DNA of 64,000 nt from Betaproteobacteria bacterium (GTDB lineage: Bacteria; Pseudomonadota; Gammaproteobacteria; Burkholderiales; Rhodocyclaceae). A model generated the notes under the pieces. That model ran no database searches, was not told the origin of the DNA, and saw only the letters and a list, made by a program, of their open reading frames with translations. This document shows, piece by piece, positions 7,979-16,233 of the stretch (positions within the stretch are counted from its first letter, which is position 1; every line of letters begins with the position of its first letter). Location of the stretch: assembly GCA_016709965.1 (NCBI GenBank), contig JADJLT010000001.1, positions 1,006,001 through 1,070,000 of the forward strand, written 5' to 3'. The translations under genes were made by a program, and so were the position numbers.

Positions 7979-9124
7979 ATGGCACGGCAGATTGGAAAAC
8001 TAACCGCACTTCAGGTCACAAAGCTGAGCAAGCCGGGATTGTACGGTGATGGTGGCGGCTTGACACTCCAGATCACCAAGACCGGTGCCAAGAGCTGGCT
8101 CTTTCGATTCATGCGTGAGGGCAAGCCCTATGGAATGGGCTTAGGCCCCACACACACCATCAGTTTAATGGAAGCTCGCCAGAAGGCTCTGGAAGCCAGG
8201 AAGCTTCTGGTTGATGGGATCAATCCACTGACGGCCAAGAAGCAGAGTCGCATTGCCGCTGCCTTAGAAAACGCCAAGATGATGACGTTCGACCAATGCG
8301 CTGAAGCCTATATTGCCGCGCATCGAGCCAGCTGGAAAAATGCAAAGCACGTGGATCAATGGACAAACACATTGGCCACTTATGCAAGCCCTGTCTTTGG
8401 TCACTTGCCAGTCGCGACGATCGATACCGGACTGGTCGTCAGATGCCTTGCACCAATTTGGGAAAACAAAACCGAAACCGCATCAAGATTGCGTGGTCGC
8501 ATCGAATCGGTCTTGGGATGGGCCACAACCAGCGGATATCGTACTGGTGAAAATCCAGCTCGCTGGAAAGGCCATCTGGATAACCTACTCGCTACGATTA
8601 GCAAATCCAGCAGGACTAAGCACCACCCATCGCTCCCATGGCAGAACATTGGCAAATTCATGGTTGCACTCAGAGCCCGAGAAGGTAGCGCTGCAAAAGC
8701 CGTCGAGTTCGCAGTATTAACCGCGTGCCGATCAGGCGAAGTACGTGGCGCACAATGGTCTGAATTTGATTTGGCCGAACGTATCTGGACTATTCCTGCT
8801 GCACGTATGAAGGCACGTCGAGAGCATCAGGTTCCCTTGTCAGACGCAGCATTAAAATTACTGGAATTAATCCCAAAAGAAAATGATCTCGTTTTCGCTG
8901 GCAGAAAAAAACAGGTACTTTCAGATATGTCACTGACAGCGGTAATTCGACGGATGAACGGCGAAGTCAAGCCGATCTGGGTAGCAGCAACAGGCGAAGG
9001 CATTACCGTACATGGATTCCGATCCACTTTCCGGATGTGGGTTGCTGAAACAACAGCTTTCCCAAGAGAAGTCGCGGAACACGCTCTGGCTCATCAATTG
9101 CCGGATCTTGTAGAGCGAGCCTAA
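7979..9124 (+). pseudogene. Tyrosine integrase (P4/DUF4102 type) lacking the catalytic tyrosine
   Basis: A 381-codon frame beginning MARQIGKLTALQVTKLSKPG. The N-terminal DUF4102 arm-binding region (LYGDGGGLTLQITKTGAKSW) is followed by a core-binding domain and a catalytic domain. Visible active-site residues are R251 (TACRSGEVRGAQW), H345 and R348 (HGFRSTF) and H372 (ALAH). The family motif would continue VERAY, but here VERA is followed directly by TAA, so the stop occupies the expected nucleophile codon (382), and no recognisable tail follows. The family usually runs about 400 residues. The protein could still bind DNA but should not recombine. Confidence 0.85.
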
Positions 9125-9239
9125 GCACTGCCCTATTGATAGGTAACGAGATACGATCAAAACTGATAGCCAATGCCTTTCGATTATTCTAATGTCTTGT
9201 CGATTGACGATGTTGATATTTTTCGTGAATAAACAGTTT

Positions 9240-10205
9240 TTAGGCTGGCTGACTAAGTACAATTTCAGACAACTTACCCTTACTTTGCTTGCCTTCAAGC
9301 TTTTCTATCAAAGAGTTTCCTACATCGCATTTGCTTGTATTTGTTACAATTGTTGATTTATGACTATCCCGCTCTTCCTTGATAGCAACAGGGAAAAACT
9401 CCTCAATGACATCGCCTGACTCATCCTCGCTGTCCTCAAAGGCACCATTGTTCAGACCTTGGCGCGCAGCCACTTCTAGCGCCACCTGGTCAAAACCAGC
9501 AGCCTGACGTGCTCCATCAATCCGCTTAGCCTCGAGTAAGGCATCCTCAAGAGTTACACCGCTTCGAACCGTCAGATCTACGTAATAGATCGGTGTCCCA
9601 TGACTCTGCCGTGTCGACTTGCCGCGCAGTCGCAATTCCAACGGCAAACAGGAGAGACGATTCCCGGAGATGGCCTGGAAGTACTGCAGTCGTGCCGCCA
9701 AGGTACGGATACTGTTGAAGCCTGTAGTGCGGAAGACAAAGCTACCGAGTGGATCATCATCGCCAATGCTGACGTTGAGCCGGCCATACGGTTTGCAATT
9801 TCCGCCCTTAGCCAGTGGACAGCCATCCGGTGACGGACAAACGATCCGGATTACACCGCCGTCTGCCAGGCGCTCCCAGGGCAGACCGAGGACGAGTGCA
9901 TCAAACTGCGACCGGGACAGTTCAACACTCGTATTGCCATGTCGCCAGCAGAATCGCCCCTGATTGAGCCGACGGTTCGCTAGCCAGATGCCGTAGCCAT
10001 CATGGACCAGCACCTTGAGCCGGTTAGCTCGGCGATTGGCAAACAGATAGGCGTGGTGCGGCCGGGCTTCGCCAAACATCGAGACGACCCTGGCCAGGAT
10101 CGTCTCGGTCCCTGCCCGCATGTCGAGCGGTGTGGTCGATAGCCCTGCTCGACTACGGCTAGCTAACATCCATAGAGCAATTGCGAAGAATGTGTATTTA
10201 TCCAA
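9240..10205 (-). pseudogene. Chimeric ORF: IS66 TnpB fragment fused to a phage/ICE protein C-terminus
   Basis: A continuous 321-codon frame made of two unrelated parts. The first part (about codons 20-121) is IS66 accessory protein TnpB: STTPLDMRAG, HHAYLFANRRANRLKVLVHDG, LVLGLPWERLADGGVIRIV, stopping just where TnpB normally ends. The second part (CPSPDGCPLAKGGNCKPYGR..., about 200 codons) resembles the C-terminal half of ICE/phage proteins often labelled 'hydrolase or metal-binding' or recombination directionality factor-like, including GFNSIRTLAARLQYFQ and SHGTPIYYVDL. Its own N-terminus is missing. The fusion was probably made by IS66 insertion and deletion. Whether it is expressed is unknown. 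Confidence 0.65.
9839..10147 (-). mobile_element. tnpB: IS66-family tnpB fragment
   Basis: Translation matches IS66 ORF2 from LSTTPLDMRAG to GGVIRIV, lacking only the first few codons and the natural stop. No tnpA, tnpC or GTAAGCG terminal repeat flanks it here. The same family occurs at 61.3-64.0 kb. Confidence 0.8.
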
Positions 10206-10464
10206 GGAATACTACGGGCTGGAAATCTATGCGCTAGCTTTGCTCACGCGAGCATATTTGGAGGCAGAGAATCTAGATTTAGCCGGTCGCTCGGATATTC
10301 GTGTTGCCGCATTGCGAGAAGCACTCTCTTCGGATATCGAAGCCACAAAATCGATGGTGAGCCAAGACTGGCTAAATCGGCCGCAAAGCGGTTGGTTTGC
10401 CACGATAGATGATTACCAGCAGAAGCGAGGGAAATTAATTGCCCAACCCGCAAACTCCAAGTGA
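10150..10464 (+). pseudogene. 3' fragment of an unidentified gene, cut by the IS66 fragment
   Basis: The frame LANIHRAIAKNVYLSKEYYG to IAQPANSK ends at a stop at 10464. Its 5' side runs into the antisense of the tnpB fragment, so the natural start is lost. The sequence is helical and charged (RAYLEAENLDLAGRSDIRVAA) with no motif recognised. A start at 10120 is open in frame, but those codons belong to IS66 DNA. Confidence 0.4.
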
Positions 10465-10769
10465 CATGTCGCATGCGGTTCGCCTCTGAGCTAGTGCGTC
10501 GAGGTGTTGAAATGTCCGATTGGCCCCAACATCAGGTTGAAGACGTAAAGTTTAAAGCTCAGAGTTAAGCCTCCCACTAGTCTCAGATAAATGGATAGGA
10601 CGCCGCAATTAATTGTGGTCATTCGAAAAATTTTCGAGACCCGCTGCTCGAAAAATGGCATTTGAATAACGAGCATCTGTACAATTGAATGTTTCCCAGT
10701 ATCTTATGAAGTGGCTATCGAAATATCGGCCAGTTTCTTTGTCTATTACGAGTTCTCCATCCAAACGCC
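10465..10769. other. Intergenic region, 305 bp, nothing recognised
   Basis: Spacer between the gene fragment and the HEPN-RES gene. It has several short frames on both strands that match nothing known. No clear hairpin, repeat or strong promoter was seen; it must contain the RES gene promoter if that gene is expressed. Confidence 0.5.
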
Positions 10770-11921
10770 ATGCACGCACTCTGCATTCAATGCGCCAAAG
10801 CATTACTACTAAAGAGCCTCATCGCAGAATCTTCCATTTATGCTCCATGCAATGTTTGCGGGACGCCTGGACTACAAGTGATCGATACCAGCGATCTAAA
10901 ATTCATTCGTGCAATCAAGGCGTTGATTCGTTATCACTACTCAGAGTGGGAGTACCACGGCAGACTCGGCGGCGAGAGTTTTCAACATCTTCTCTCAATT
11001 GAAAACCCCATCATTCGCCTGAATCCTAAACTCGATGAGATTGAGTACGAAGAGTTTTTGCTTTCTTTTTTACAGGCGCTCAACTCCGACGATCAAATTT
11101 CTCTCTTCACTGCGTATGGTCGTGACATCTACAACCACACACCTTTTCAAGCTGTTTCACGGGGCGAGTCGACTTCGCTTGCCAATATCGAGAGCAAGCT
11201 GAGGACAAATAACTACTTTGTTGTAGAGGCAGAACACAAGAACGACTTCGAGGCTCTTCGCTCCTACGTAACTCGTACGATAACTGCCGGTACGACTCTG
11301 TATAGAGCGCGAATAGGTGCGGAAAAGCGTGCCGTAAATTTCTCGAATTTCCCCTCAGACCCTACATATTTCTATACACCGCACGAGGGTTCTGCAATTG
11401 GTGCGCCTCCTATCCAGTTTGCAACAGCAGGGCGGGCAAATCGACCTGGTGTTTCGTTCCTATACTTGGCGACCGATCCCGATACAGCCATGGCTGAAGT
11501 TCGCCCTCATCCAGGCGATCTTGTCTCAGTTGGCGGCTTTACACTAACTGACAATCAAGTAATAGCTGATCTATCTAGCCACAACCTTGAGCTATTCTAC
11601 GAATCGGATCATGGGTTGGATCTACTTGAACTCGCTATCGCTGCAGAGAACTCTTTGGCCATGAAAGCACCTCCAAGCAATAGGCATATTTATAGCCTAA
11701 CCCAGTTCCTATCAGAGATCTTTCGAGCAATCGGCTTCGATGGGATTGGCTTCAGAAGTACCGTTGGCACCGGTACAAACATAGTCCTCTTTAAATCAGA
11801 CTCCGCCTATTGGGTTGAGGACTCCAGCCAAGTCTTTTACGTCGACCAAGTTATCTATCGAAACTCACCACAAAAGCTATTTGACCCAGAGACCGAATAT
11901 GATTCGGTCGCAAATGGCTGA
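10770..11921 (+). CDS. HEPN-RES domain protein (toxin-like, NAD-degrading family)
   Basis: A 383-residue protein. The N-terminus has a likely zinc knuckle (C5-x2-C8 and C27-x2-C30), then an all-helical region with a HEPN-type R118-x4-H123 motif (GRDIYNH), as in the HEPN/RES N-terminal domain. From about residue 165 comes a RES domain: TTLYRARIG, then RPGVSFLYLATDPDTAMAEVRP and GIGFRST, which hold the Arg, Glu and Ser that name the family. RES toxins of RES-Xre pairs consume cellular NAD+. No Xre/ParS antitoxin is adjacent, so it is either a stand-alone defence effector or an orphan. The gene is AT-richer than its chromosomal neighbours, consistent with acquisition in the island. Confidence 0.82.
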   Translation: MHALCIQCAKALLLKSLIAESSIYAPCNVCGTPGLQVIDTSDLKFIRAIKALIRYHYSEWEYHGRLGGESFQHLLSIENPIIRLNPKLDEIEYEEFLLSFLQALNSDDQISLFTAYGRDIYNHTPFQAVSRGESTSLANIESKLRTNNYFVVEAEHKNDFEALRSYVTRTITAGTTLYRARIGAEKRAVNFSNFPSDPTYFYTPHEGSAIGAPPIQFATAGRANRPGVSFLYLATDPDTAMAEVRPHPGDLVSVGGFTLTDNQVIADLSSHNLELFYESDHGLDLLELAIAAENSLAMKAPPSNRHIYSLTQFLSEIFRAIGFDGIGFRSTVGTGTNIVLFKSDSAYWVEDSSQVFYVDQVIYRNSPQKLFDPETEYDSVANG

Positions 11922-11950
11922 GAGACCCATCTACTGAATATATTCAGTAG
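11891..11950. repeat. Two tandem palindromes across the HEPN-RES stop codon
   Basis: GACCGAAT-ATG-ATTCGGTC (11891-11909, inside the last codons) and the perfect 20-bp palindrome CTACTGAATA/TATTCAGTAG (11931-11950, just after the stop) both could fold into hairpins. Neither has a T tract. They may protect the mRNA 3' end or bind a dimeric protein. Confidence 0.5.
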
Positions 11951-12112
11951 ACTCCCTTCCAATTTGAGCGCTCCTGACTTCACAATTTGCATAACCCGTT
12001 TGCTGAAGCCTTGTCCTAACGAATGCTTGGAGTGTTCTCCTGCAAAATCTGTTTTATGCAGAACGAATGTCAACAGGTAAAATATCGCTAGAAAACCACT
12101 AGGGCCATAAAA

Positions 12113-12427
12113 ATGACATTCGGTGAATCGATTCAAACATGCTTCTCCAAGTATGCCGATTTCACAGGACGCGCTTCACGTTCGGAATACTGGTGGTGGT
12201 TCCTGTTTGAGTTATTGGCAACAATGGCCACAAGTGTCGTTAACGATAAGGTTTCTGCACTTTTCTCCATTGCGGTGGTGTTACCTAGTTTGGCTGTGGG
12301 TGCTCGGCGGCTACATGACATCGATAAAAGTGGGTGGTTTCAACTGCTGTTTTTTATCCCTGTCATCGGCTGGATCATTTTGATTTACTGGGCAGCTCAA
12401 GAAGGCAAGGAGCCAAATCGATTTTGA
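12113..12427 (+). CDS. DUF805 membrane protein
   Basis: A 104-residue protein beginning MTFGESIQTCFSKYADFTGR. FTGRASRSEYWWWFLFE, then LPSLAVGARRLHDIDKSGWF and the final hydrophobic segment LLFFIPVIGWIILIYWAAQEG followed by EPNRF are the DUF805 hallmarks. Three hydrophobic segments place it in the inner membrane. Function unknown. Its TGA stop overlaps the TTG start of the nuclease frame, so the two were probably translated together. It lies inside the tRNA-Ser island. Confidence 0.88.
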   Translation: MTFGESIQTCFSKYADFTGRASRSEYWWWFLFELLATMATSVVNDKVSALFSIAVVLPSLAVGARRLHDIDKSGWFQLLFFIPVIGWIILIYWAAQEGKEPNRF

Positions 12428-13030
12428 TCCGATTTATTGCCATTTGCCTTGTCGCATTCTCGGTGCATGCCGAGACTCTCAACGGCTACGTGATCGAGAT
12501 CACTGACGGCGACACCATTGTTGCCCTCGACGCCAACCACAAGCAGCGCAAGATACGCCTTGCTGGAATTGATGCGCCTGAGAAGGCTAATTCAGAAAAA
12601 GCTCCTGAGACAGCACAGCCATTTGGTGAGCGATCTAAGCAAAACCTGGCTTCGATCGTTCAACAAGAATGTTGTTGTCGAATGGAGCAAGCTGGACCGC
12701 TACGGCAGAACCGTTGGCAAAGTGATGGTCAATGGCATCGATGCCAACTTGGCCCAGATCAAGGCAGGCATGGCTTGGTGGTACGAGAAATATCGCAAGG
12801 AGCAATCACCTGCAGACCAACGAACGTATGCACAAGCTGAGCAACAAGCACGATTGCAACAAGTTGGTCTATGGAGAGTTAAGAATCCGATTCCACCGTG
12901 GGAATTCAGGCACGCCAAGGATGGCGTTCAGCAAGAACAGTCTTGTCCATGCTCAATCAGCGTAAATTGCACTGGCCCGAAAGGCGGTCAATATTGCCCA
13001 ACCGAAGGCGGTTCGAAAAAATACCGATAG
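12424..13030 (+). pseudogene. Thermonuclease (SNase-like) gene with a frameshift
   Basis: The first frame, from a TTG at 12424, has a signal peptide (LIRFIAICLVAFSVHA) and the SNase start TLNGYVIEITDGDTIVALDANHK...RLAGIDAPEK, reaching SKQNLASIV. The match then moves to the next frame at about 12659 and continues FNKNVVVEWSKLDRYGRTVG to GLWRVKNPIPPWEFR. Loss of one T at about 12658-12661 would explain this. The catalytic pieces (D in ITDGDT, R in IRLAGIDAPE, E/R in VEWSKLDRYGR) are thus split. The C-terminal end is Cys-rich (CPCSISVNCTGPKGGQYC). Unless a sequencing error, the gene is dead. Confidence 0.8.
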
Positions 13031-13056
13031 GAAAGACGCTGCTGACCACTAGGTCA

Positions 13057-13080
13057 AAACACCTTAGGGGTGTTTGTTTC
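13057..13080 (+). terminator. Likely Rho-independent terminator
   Basis: AAACACC-TTAGG-GGTGTTT gives a 7-bp stem followed by GTTTC, 26 bp after the nuclease frame ends. Confidence 0.6.
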
Positions 13081-13221
13081 TCATGAAGCCTGAGCAAGAA
13101 GGCAACCATTGCGTATTTCACCCCTTTGAATCAGGGCAAAGCAGGAATCTGGGTGCTAGCCCGAATCACCAACTTAGTAAACTCAACCCGTAAGCAGTTG
13201 GCGCTCCAACCCGCTTACGAA

Positions 13222-13240
13222 TTGATAGTCAATTTGATAG
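13222..13240 (+). other. Possible integrase arm-type site, right
   Basis: TTGATAGTCAATTTGATAG matches 7947-7965 at 18 of 19 positions. An inverted TTGATAG (as CTATCAA) follows near 13272. Located 57 bp inside the right end of the island. Confidence 0.4.
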
Positions 13241-13297
13241 TATGACAAAGCAATATTTGAAACAACCCATAACTATCAATGACTTAACAGAATAACT

Positions 13298-13385
13298 TGG
13301 CGGGTCCGGTGAGATTCGAACTCACGATGGATTTCTCCACGCCGGTTTTCAAGACCGGTGCATTCAACCGCTCTGCCACAGACCC
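13298..13385 (-). tRNA. tRNA-Ser (anticodon TGA)
   Basis: On the minus strand the 88-nt gene begins GGGTCTGTGGCAGAGCGGTT and ends in an encoded CCA. Acceptor GGGTCTG pairs with CGGACCC (one T-G). The anticodon arm CCGGT-CTTGAAA-ACCGG gives TGA, and the long variable arm and TTCGAAT T-loop fit class II tRNA-Ser. Its 3' end is the integration site of the island to its left. Confidence 0.95.
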
Positions 13386-13512
13386 AATGGGCGCGCATAA
13401 TATCACAAACGCACTCGGTGCTATCGTCCCGAATTGCTGACGAATAATTGAAACTTCGCTCGCCCTCCGTTAGTCTTAGCCTTTGTCGAAACAACACAAG
13501 GGACATTCCCGC

Positions 13513-14205
13513 ATGAACACTAATTTCGAGATCGCCAATCAGGGCTCATCCGGACTCGCACTTCAACAAAATCGCGTCCTTCGTAATACTTACATGCTGC
13601 TCGCACTTTCCATGGTGCCGACAGTCATGGGCGCTCTACTCGGCATTCAGATGGAATTCAGTTTCATGGCCGGTAGTCCGCTAATGTCCTTCCTGCTCTT
13701 CATGGGTGTTGCCATGGGCTTCATGTGGGGCATTGAGAAGAACAAGGACAGCGGTTTGGGCGTGGCACTCTTGCTCGGCTTTACCTTCTTCATGGGCCTG
13801 ATGCTGTCGCGCATCCTGCAGGTCGCACTGGGTTTCTCCAATGGCGGCTCAATGATCGCCATGGCCGCAGGCGGTACTGGTGCTGTCTTCTTTGTGATGT
13901 CCACCGTTGCCGCTGTCAGCAAGCGTGATTTCACCGGGATGGGCAAGTTCCTGTTCATCGGTATGATCGTCGTGCTGCTGGCCGGCGTCGCCAATATCTT
14001 CTTCCAGATTCCTGCACTGTCACTGACCGTTGCCGTCGCTGTCGTCGGCATCTTTTCGGCCTATATCCTGTATGACATCAGCCGCATCGTTCAAGGAGGC
14101 GAAACCAATTACGTCAGCGCAACCCTTGCGGTCTATCTCGACGTTTACAACGTATTCGTCAGCTTGCTGCAACTGATCATGGCCTTTACCGGCGAACGCG
14201 ACTAA
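13513..14205 (+). CDS. Bax inhibitor-1 / YccA family membrane protein
   Basis: A 230-residue integral membrane protein with about seven hydrophobic segments, beginning MNTNFEIANQGSSGLALQQN. NRVLRNTYMLLALSM and the C-terminal ILYDISRIVQGGETNYVSATL...LDVYNVFVSLLQLI are the family signature, including the conserved aspartates of the last segments. The E. coli relative YccA modulates FtsH proteolysis; BI-1 relatives act as calcium leak channels. The ATG at 13513 follows AGGGA at a good distance and is preferred over 13483. A strong terminator follows. Confidence 0.92.
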   Translation: MNTNFEIANQGSSGLALQQNRVLRNTYMLLALSMVPTVMGALLGIQMEFSFMAGSPLMSFLLFMGVAMGFMWGIEKNKDSGLGVALLLGFTFFMGLMLSRILQVALGFSNGGSMIAMAAGGTGAVFFVMSTVAAVSKRDFTGMGKFLFIGMIVVLLAGVANIFFQIPALSLTVAVAVVGIFSAYILYDISRIVQGGETNYVSATLAVYLDVYNVFVSLLQLIMAFTGERD

Positions 14206-14220
14206 GCGCCTTTCCGATAT

Positions 14221-14250
14221 AAAAAATGGCGGCCACGGCCGCCATTTTTA
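14221..14250. terminator. Bidirectional Rho-independent terminator
   Basis: AAAAAATGGCGGCC-A-CGGCCGCCATTTTTA forms a long GC-rich stem with A and T tracts. It lies between convergent genes (BI-1 family and rlmD) and can serve both. Confidence 0.92.
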
Positions 14251-14273
14251 CGTCTTGAGCCAATGCAAGTTGC

Positions 14274-15572
14274 TCATGGCCGTTCAAACAGAGCAATCGA
14301 CTCCACGTGCGCGGTGTGCGGGAACATATTGACGGCTCCTGCTGATACAAAGCGATACCCTTTCTCGGCAACCAATACTGCCGCATCGCGAGCCAGCGTT
14401 CCAGGATTGCACGACACATAGACAATACGGCTTGGCGCATCGCTACCGAGCGCACTGACCAACTCAATTGCCCCCTCACGCGGCGGGTCGATCAGCATCT
14501 TGTCGAAGCGACCAAGGCGGGCAAGCGACTGCTCGGTACATTCGAACAAATTGGCAACGCCGAATTCAACCCGGTCCTGCAGCCCGTTTGCCAATGCACT
14601 TTCATATCCGCGCTTGACCAAGCCAGCGCTACCTTCCAAACCAATCACCGTTGCCCCGGATCTGGCGATGGGCAACGTGAAATTTCCCAGCCCGCAAAAC
14701 ATGTCGGCAACCCGCTCACCCGGCTGAGGATCGAGAAGACGCAAGGCTCGACGAACTAGCACACGATTCACCGAATGATTAACTTGCGTGAAATCGGTGG
14801 GCTTGAAATCCAGCTCGAGACCAAACTCCGGCAGCGTATACGACAAACGCGGACCAGGCTGTGGATGGAAGCGATAAACGGTATCCGGCCCTTTAGGTTG
14901 AAGGTAAAAAATAATGTCGTGACGTTCAGCAAAATCGCGGAGTAATCGCTCATCGGCCTTGGTCAGCGGCGCAAGAATGCGCAAAAGTAGTGCTGAGCAA
15001 CGCTCACCTACAGCAACTTCAACGTCTCGAATATGCTCGGCTATCGATAAAGCCTCAAAAAGTTCACGCATCGGCAACAACAACGCCGAGACATGAGACG
15101 GCAAAATGACACAACTCCGAATATCCGCGATGTAGCTGCTGCGCCACTCATGAAAGCCAATCAGCATGCCCCCGCTTTTAGCGACACGGCGAACGGCAAG
15201 GCGTGCTCGGTGGCGATACCCCCAAGCCTCCCCCTGAATCGGCGGCAAGATCGTTTCCGGACGAAGGCGGCCAATGTGCCAAAGACTATCCTCAAGCACG
15301 CGTTGCTTGGCAGCAACCTGCGCCGACGGGTCCATGTGTTGCATAGCGCAGCCACCACATACGCCAAAATGCGGGCAACGAGGTTCGATACGAGCATTCG
15401 ATGATTTGATTACCCTCACCAAATGCGCCAGTTCAAACTTCGACTTTCTCCGAAAACTAGCGTACTCGACGGTTTCACCAGGCAAGGCACCATCAACAAA
15501 AATGGCCTTACCATCCAGACGGGTAATTCCCCGCGCCTCATGGTCCAACGATTCTATGATCCCGACGGGCAC
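14274..15572 (-). CDS. rlmD: 23S rRNA (uracil(1939)-C(5))-methyltransferase RlmD
   Basis: A 432-residue TRAM/RumA-type enzyme that methylates U1939 of 23S rRNA using SAM. The N-terminal TRAM region (ESLDHEARGITRLDGKAIFV) is followed by the [4Fe-4S] ligands C-x5-C-x2-C (CPHFGVCGGC), the SAM site DMFCGLGNFTLPIA and the catalytic cysteine in YVSCNPGTLARD. A GTG at 15572 has a GGAG 6 bases upstream and is preferred; the frame also opens at a TTG at 15578. It converges with the BI-1 gene. Identification secure. Confidence 0.94.
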   Translation of the reverse strand: MPVGIIESLDHEARGITRLDGKAIFVDGALPGETVEYASFRRKSKFELAHLVRVIKSSNARIEPRCPHFGVCGGCAMQHMDPSAQVAAKQRVLEDSLWHIGRLRPETILPPIQGEAWGYRHRARLAVRRVAKSGGMLIGFHEWRSSYIADIRSCVILPSHVSALLLPMRELFEALSIAEHIRDVEVAVGERCSALLLRILAPLTKADERLLRDFAERHDIIFYLQPKGPDTVYRFHPQPGPRLSYTLPEFGLELDFKPTDFTQVNHSVNRVLVRRALRLLDPQPGERVADMFCGLGNFTLPIARSGATVIGLEGSAGLVKRGYESALANGLQDRVEFGVANLFECTEQSLARLGRFDKMLIDPPREGAIELVSALGSDAPSRIVYVSCNPGTLARDAAVLVAEKGYRFVSAGAVNMFPHTAHVESIALFERP

Positions 15573-15622
15573 GGTCAACTCCGAAAAAGCACGAATTTTA
15601 TCAATCGGTTACACTAAGCGCC

Positions 15623-16099
15623 ATGGCTCGCGAACTGATTACATCCTGGACAGATTTTCAGACGGCAATCGACCGCCTATTGGCGATCGCCAGCCATAAG
15701 ATACTTATCTACGATGAAGACTTGAGTACGCTGAAACTCGAATCCACTTCCCGCAGAGAACAAATCAAGCGCGTCTTGCAGGCCGGAGACGGTGACGTCC
15801 TGCAAATTGCCGTTCGTAACGCCACGCCAATTCGCCAACAGCTTCCTCTATTCCAAAATCTGCTATCCACCTATGGCCACCATGCCAAAGCGCAGGAAAC
15901 CCCACCTCATCTCGCCCATTTACGCGACAGCATGATCCTTGTCGACGACAAATACGCCCTGATTCGCTTTGAGCGGGATCTACCGCGAAGTAAATTGCTC
16001 ATTGATGAGCCCGATGAAGTTCGCCCCTATTTGAGCCGTTTCAAGGAAATCTGGTTAGAGGGCGGCGACTGCATATCAAGCGTCACGCTTGGACTGTGA
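15623..16099 (+). CDS. Conserved hypothetical protein (DUF7931-like)
   Basis: A 158-residue soluble protein beginning MARELITSWTDFQTAIDRLL. The C-terminal half has LAHLRDSMILVDDKYALIRFE and the acidic-rich RSKLLIDEPDEVRPYLSRFKEIWL, which recall phospholipase D-like folds without a complete HKD motif. It is divergent from rlmD with a 50-bp spacer. No signal peptide. The function cannot be assigned from sequence alone. Confidence 0.7.
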   Translation: MARELITSWTDFQTAIDRLLAIASHKILIYDEDLSTLKLESTSRREQIKRVLQAGDGDVLQIAVRNATPIRQQLPLFQNLLSTYGHHAKAQETPPHLAHLRDSMILVDDKYALIRFERDLPRSKLLIDEPDEVRPYLSRFKEIWLEGGDCISSVTLGL

Positions 16100-16233
16100 T
16101 ATCCGCGACCATTGCGCAGTGCACCAAGATTCTCCAACATAAATAAATTATTGTTATAATTGGAGTCTGATTAGGTAGCTCCTGATCTCCGATAAATTAA
16201 GATTTTGTTGGTTCTTGTCGATAAGGAAATCTC

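Larger units (their letters stand above)
7813..13311. mobile_element. Decayed integrative island at tRNA-Ser(TGA)
   Basis: The left boundary is a 14-bp copy of the tRNA-Ser 3' end (TGGCGGGTCCGGTG at 7813-7826) and the right boundary is the intact tRNA end (13298-13311). Inside are a tyrosine integrase near the left end, an IS66 fragment fused to a phage/ICE-type gene fragment, an HEPN-RES gene, a DUF805 gene and a frameshifted nuclease. Similar 19-bp repeats (TTGATAGTC-A-TTTGATAG) sit inside both ends. The 5.5 kb size and broken genes indicate an immobile remnant. Confidence 0.72.
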
